Assembly: GCA_958299035.1 (NCBI GenBank)
Contig: CATQJL010000316.1
Location: 4,862,674 to 4,926,673, forward strand
Length of the DNA: 64,000 nucleotides
Direction of reading: 5' to 3'
From: Cylicocyclus nassatus
Lineage: Eukaryota > Nematoda > Chromadorea > Rhabditida > Strongylidae
Part shown: one piece after another, positions 59,509 to 64,000 of the stretch
Layout: every line of letters starts with the position of its first letter
Position numbering within the stretch: the first letter of the stretch is position 1
Notes under the pieces: generated by a model
The model's input: only the letters and a program-made list of their open reading frames with translations
What the model was told of the DNA's origin: nothing
Databases searched by the model: none
Position numbers and translations under genes: made by a program

Positions 59509-61388
59509 CATTTGTGCGTACTTTAGACATGTACACGAAAACTTCACTTCATAACTTGCTTCACAATAACGCGTCGCACCTAATGGGCGCACATTTGAGA
59601 CTAACCTTCCGAGCCCCGGTCCGGGTATATACCACGTATCAATCAGCCATTTCGATTCGGCGAACTTCTTTTGTTAGTGATCTTACATTTTTTTCAACAG
59701 CGAAAATTTTCTGAAAAAGACTTTTAAATTATTCGAACCCATTTTATCAAAAAATTTACAAGAAAAATTTGATCTGGAAATTTTAGTGATTTCTATGATT
59801 ACTGTCTATTTGTGGTGCCAGGAAAAACCATAACCATTCTACTTTTAACCAGTTTAACATGCTTTTTTTCCAAAATTATTTCCAGTGAAGTGCAAGAGCA
59901 TTTACTTGGCTCAAAAGCGCTGTTCTTTACAGGAGCTGAAAAAGTCCAGAGAGCATTTTGATCTCTTTCAGCAATTTAAAATACTATTTTTCCAAAATGT
60001 TTCTGCCATGCGAATCCAGCCAGAAAAGAATTTAAATGATGGCTTGAAGTCCCCCTCCTCCTCCCATTTGGCCGCTTAAAGATGAGACCTTAGTCCTTTT
60101 TCTGTTCTGTGCAAAACAATTATGTTGAAAATAGGGCGAAAATATGCAGTCTGATCTAATCCTAATCAGACCAAAATGGCATAGCGGGAACCCACGTCGT
60201 TAGGGTTTTGTGTCACGTCTAAAGCCTGTTTACCTGCTCTCTTTTCAATCTCTTCGCTCTCTCCGACAGCGCGCATATGCAGCGCGGACCCCTAGCGCTG
60301 CGAGTCGGCCTGATCATGATTGAAATAAACTTTAACATTGATGTATGGTTGAAATTATTATGCTGGAGATCATTTGATCGAAACCAAAATGTCCTGAAAA
60401 TGTTAAACGATAACGACACAATTCTTGCTGCTTTTTGTGAAGTTGTCAATCTGATACAATCAAAAAAGCAATACCCCCCCCCCCCTCCCCCCATTAGAAA
60501 TGGATCTTGCTAACCGAAAAGTATCGCTTTTTTCATTTTGCGTCAAGCTGACAAAGTGTGGTAATCTATGTCATCCGTAGTTACATCTCAAATCATCAAT
60601 AATCATTATTCTAAACTTGAAAATTCTAACGATAGAAACTTATTAGTTTTTTCGTAGAAGCGTATGGCAGATGTTGCAGAAAATTTGAAGATCAGAGTTT
60701 TAGGCGATCAGTTGACATAAATGGTCATGGTTAAACAAGCCGATTCCTTTCACTTTTCCGAGGGAGATCTATTTTATGTTTACTCTGCACGCTTTTCTAG
60801 TACACTCGACTACTTATTTTCATGTTAGAGTGCGAAGGCGATGAAATTTGAAATCGGTCCTTAGAAAAGCTATTGATATTTCGGCTGCTGTTTAGGTAGA
60901 CAACAACATTGTATGGTAAGATCTATGTCAAGATTACTAAACAGTCGAACACAATTGTTTGAGAGCATGAGTTCCACCTACAATTTCGCTATTCCGAGAA
61001 TGAACACCTGCATTTAAATCGCTGCTTACAAGAAGAAAAAACGCTTAGAGTTACTTTTTTATGGAGAAGTAACATTTATGGATAGAATCTGCGGATTATA
61101 TCTGCACGGCTTTTTGAACGACCTAATTCTTGAAAATCCACAATGGTTTAGTTTCGCTCCCAATTGATGTACTTTTACCATTTGGTGCTCGCAACGTCCT
61201 ATAAACTGAGGCTCTTATTTTATTTGCTGGTTTAAAGAAAGCTTATTCCAAAAAACAGTTTCTGAGTTTTAAAATTCTTGTGAACACTTTTACAATTCGC
61301 ATCTATTATCACATCTATTATTATTATTATTATTATTACAATTTACATCTATTCTATTAATTGAATCTTGCTCAAACTTTTTTTTCAG

Positions 61389-61941
61389 AACATTGTACTA
61401 ATTCCCTCAATAGCTGCTCTTGTTACAATCATTGTAATAGGCGCAATTGGCAACATTTGCGCTTGTCTCGTGATTGTTAGAACAAAATCCCTGCACACAC
61501 ACGCCAACTACTGCTTGCTGGGTCTTGCTTGTTCGGATATGCTCCTCCTTTTTCTAGGTAAACTTTTGTTGGCATAGAAAAACTTTCGTCTCACATAATT
61601 TGAAAATATTGTAGCTTGCCCAATGCAAATGTATTACTTTATCAGCTGCCACGCCACTAACAACTTTGTCTGCATGTTATACTACTACATAAGAGAGGCA
61701 TGTGGCTTTACTTCAATATATACTATCTGCGCCTTTACAGCGGAGCGGTGGTTGGCTGTACGGTAAGCTGTGTGGTGAACAGGCTTCCAGTAGTATGTGA
61801 TACCTTTTATTTTCCAGCCATCCTTTACGAATGAATGTAAAATTGAGGAATTTTTGTATTACATTAGCATCAGTTGGCATCCTCGCACTGTCAGTCGTCG
61901 CTGGTTTGAGGACTCATGACCTATGGGTTGAAAAAGGAAAT
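61389..61941 (+). CDS. Neuropeptide-type G protein-coupled receptor, copy B (partial)
   Basis: Exons 61,389-61,557, 61,615-61,762 and 61,818-61,941 have exactly the lengths and phases of copy A exons 1-3 (169, 148, 124 nt) and intact GT-AG sites. They encode TM1-TM4 with GNICACLVI, LACSD, ERW and HPLR preserved. Most changes are conservative. The 48-nt exon 4 has lost its splice sites. The exons for TM5-TM7 would lie beyond the window. An open frame with unequal substitution suggests it stayed functional after duplication, but this is not certain. Confidence 0.75.
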
Positions 61942-64000
61942 GTGAATCTCATTAAAGTTTATTTGCGTTTGAGGTAACACAAACTTGTGTCTTAAAAATT
62001 TTGGCACTTGATGCTCGCAGCGATTCACTTTACATTTCAACCTGATTGATGGCGATTTCACTCCATTCAAAAATTCTATAGAATCGAAGTAGTAATCGTT
62101 TAAAAGATTTTTAACTATTTTCTTTTGATTTTTGCATGTGGAGAGTAGTAGGCCAAAAAGTTTAGGCCAGTATTAGGCCTGTATGTACGTACTTTCCCGC
62201 TGGGGAGGGGAGAGGAGCTGAAAGGAGACGCGTCATATCGTCCTCTGTATCTGTCTCCTTCTTTGTCTATCTAACTTATGGAAGCTCCCTACCCTAATAC
62301 TTGAGCATAATAGGGGCTAGGAGATCGGAATTAAGAATTTTACTGTTTTGTCTGATCCCCTGGGGATCATTAAGAAATCGACCCTTGTCTTCAAAGTCAT
62401 CTATCTTTTCAAGAATGCATTGAAAACGTTGTAGTTGTACAAAGCATATATCATGGTACGGTTAGGTATGTTTTTGAGTTTTTCGATAAATCCCTTGCGA
62501 ACGGTGGCTCATAGAAGGTTTGATAAACTGGAGTTCTACCATACTGTAAACATGAAAAGCAGTGCTATAATAGACCAGTACAACCTCACAACATTTCCAA
62601 AAGTTTATGGGATGGAAGACGACTTCAGAACTTCAGAACCTATGGTAATATCCTAAGGAGATCCTCTAAAGATCCAAAAGATCTCAGGAGATCCCAAAGA
62701 AGATCCAAAAGATCCCAAGCAAAACAATGAAATCTTCAACTGCATGTCCTGTCATCCAGTATGCTCAGGTATAAGGGTATAAAAAATTTCACAAGATAGG
62801 TAGGAAAAGAAGCAGGAGGTGTCCACTGCAGCGGGATATGACGCGTTCCCTTTCGGCTGCACTCCCTTCCCCAGCGGTGGTGTACGTGCTGACGGACCGT
62901 GTGGTCATATGCATGGGCATCCTGCGGTGAGGGAAGGGCCCAGCGTCGAAAAACCTCATGCATACGGGCCTCAGAGCCGCATGCATAAACATCCCCATTG
63001 GGGAAAGGTTCGCAAAAAAAGCTTTATACCTTGAAGCTACAAATATCTGGATTTCACATTATCTACCTGCCGTAAGTATTTCAACTATTCTTCATCATAA
63101 ACATATTGAGTAGGAGCGAGAAGTTGTACAAGCCGTATGTTCAAGCTTTATTTATGATCTTCTGACGAACCCGCCAGTCAACCGTTTTTTCTTTAAAGGC
63201 AGCGTCCCACCAGACTGGGGGTACCTGGCTCTCGTAATGATGTAATCGTAGACCCCCTACCTAGGCGATGACTGAAGTTCGGAGCGAAAAAGGGGGTCTA
63301 CCAAGCCTGAAATCTTCTCCAAAAGTGGGCCGAATCTTACGGTAGGGCCGAACGCCGCCCACACGGCGATATCGATTTGCAGGGCCAGAGTGCGTATAGC
63401 GCACACATCATGAGCGCAGGGACCCGGAACCACTCTGCGTCTCTACTTTGCGTGCACCTCGCACTCGCCCGATCCTACCGTAAGATTCGGCCCACTTTCG
63501 GAGCGAATTTCAGGCTTTGTAGACCCCTTTTTTCGCTCCGAACTTCAGTCATCGCTTAGGTAGGGGGTCTACTATAACATCATTGCGAGAGCCAAATACC
63601 CCCAGTCTGGTGGGACACTGCCTTTGAAGTCATCTTTCTTCCTTTGAAGTCAATGAAACGGTGTCAAAATTTTACTGATTATCTAACGAAACGCGACGAG
63701 GATGTTTCTGATAAGCAAATGATGTACTAAATTCAGGAAATTTGCGATAAAACACAAGTCGGAAATTAGGGTCTATGGAGATTTCCGTTCATCGTTAACT
63801 CATTTGTTCTTAACAGCAGCATGCTTAGCTATTTGGTTAGATAACCAGTACAAAGCGTGAAACCCAGATATCTGGAGCTTCAGGATTCAAGCTTTTTTCT
63901 AAGCTGCGATTCCCTTTTCGGAGGGGATATTAATGCACGCTATCGCGGAATGGCCCTCAGCTCCCAACGTCAGTGATGTTGGGGCTCTTCTGCATCGGCG
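61942..64000 (+). other. Intron of receptor B to window end
   Basis: It is homologous to 20,133-~21,944 in copy A. It includes the decayed exon 4 (about 62,008-62,055), a stretch of shared short frames without coding support, and the element at 63,195-63,625. Confidence 0.6.
63195..63625. mobile_element. AAAGGCAG-ended inverted-repeat element, absent from copy A
   Basis: AAAGGCAGCGTCCCACCAGA at the left pairs with TCTGGTGGGACACTGCCTTT at the right. Inside, GTAGACCCCCTACCTAGGCG also recurs inverted. Copy A (about 21,555) has only the flanking TTCTTTAAAG-type sequence. It belongs to the same family as 36,085-36,526. Confidence 0.85.

Larger units (their letters stand above)
58750..59673. mobile_element. 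924-bp foldback element with a tRNA-like sequence in each arm
   Basis: The ends CAAGGGAAGTTCGCCGAATC and GATTCGGCGAACTTCTTTTG are flanked by TTA (58,747-58,749 and 59,674-59,676). The unoccupied site is at about 961-972 in copy A. The long arms are inverted copies, each containing a tRNA-like block. It has the CAAGGG end and 3-bp duplication of the other family members but is twice as long. Confidence 0.85.
57826..64000 (+). repeat. Segmental duplication copy B
   Basis: It is collinear with copy A (1-2,141 and 19,499-~21,944) and truncated by the window edge. It serves as the unoccupied reference for the 17.3 kb insertion. Insertions present only in this copy are at 58,750-59,673 and 63,195-63,625. 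Confidence 0.85.

Overview
The window reads as nuclear DNA of a nematode, probably a parasitic clade V (strongylid, hookworm-like) species. Introns end in TTTTCAG/TTTTAG-type acceptors, host exons are short, and the mobile elements are of kinds common in such genomes: Penelope-like, Ty3/gypsy-like and RTE/CR1-like retroelements and many short inverted-repeat elements. The species-level call is inference; nothing here is bacterial or viral.

Host genes are few. (1) A rhodopsin-type neuropeptide receptor (copy A) runs on the + strand from about 19,580 to 26,813 with all seven membrane segments recoverable over eight exons. (2) A paralogue (copy B) starts at 61,389 and runs off the right edge. 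Copies A and B lie in a segmental duplication: 1-2,141 plus 19,499-~21,944 matches 57,826-64,000. (3) A ZC4H2-like (C4H2 zinc finger) gene lies at about 30,466-31,643, with its reading frame disturbed in two places.

Most of the rest is mobile DNA, often nested. Against copy B, copy A carries one 17.3 kb insertion (2,142-19,489) in the intron before the receptor's first visible exon. It has a 9-bp direct repeat at its edges and short inverted ends belonging to a Penelope-like element. Inside it are arrays of a 7-bp repeat (ATATAAT), at least eight TA-flanked inverted-repeat elements, a 3.66 kb LTR retrotransposon that codes only Gag plus protease, a foldback/120-bp satellite block, and a GIY-YIG endonuclease fragment. 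A second nest (42,050-46,307) is one short inverted-repeat element split by a microsatellite, a mariner-like element and a truncated gypsy element with an intact D,D(35)E integrase core. Next come a decayed RTE-type LINE (46,694-49,740) and a head-to-head Penelope-like pair (51,015-54,558).

Several insertions can be proved inside this window because an unoccupied copy of the same site is also present. This shows that a CAAGGG-ended family makes 3-bp TNA target duplications, as PIF/Harbinger-type elements do. The long stretches between these features (15,300-17,070; 17,803-18,180; 26,814-28,624; 29,329-30,460; 34,450-35,700; 49,800-50,330; 57,110-57,825) gave no supportable gene.
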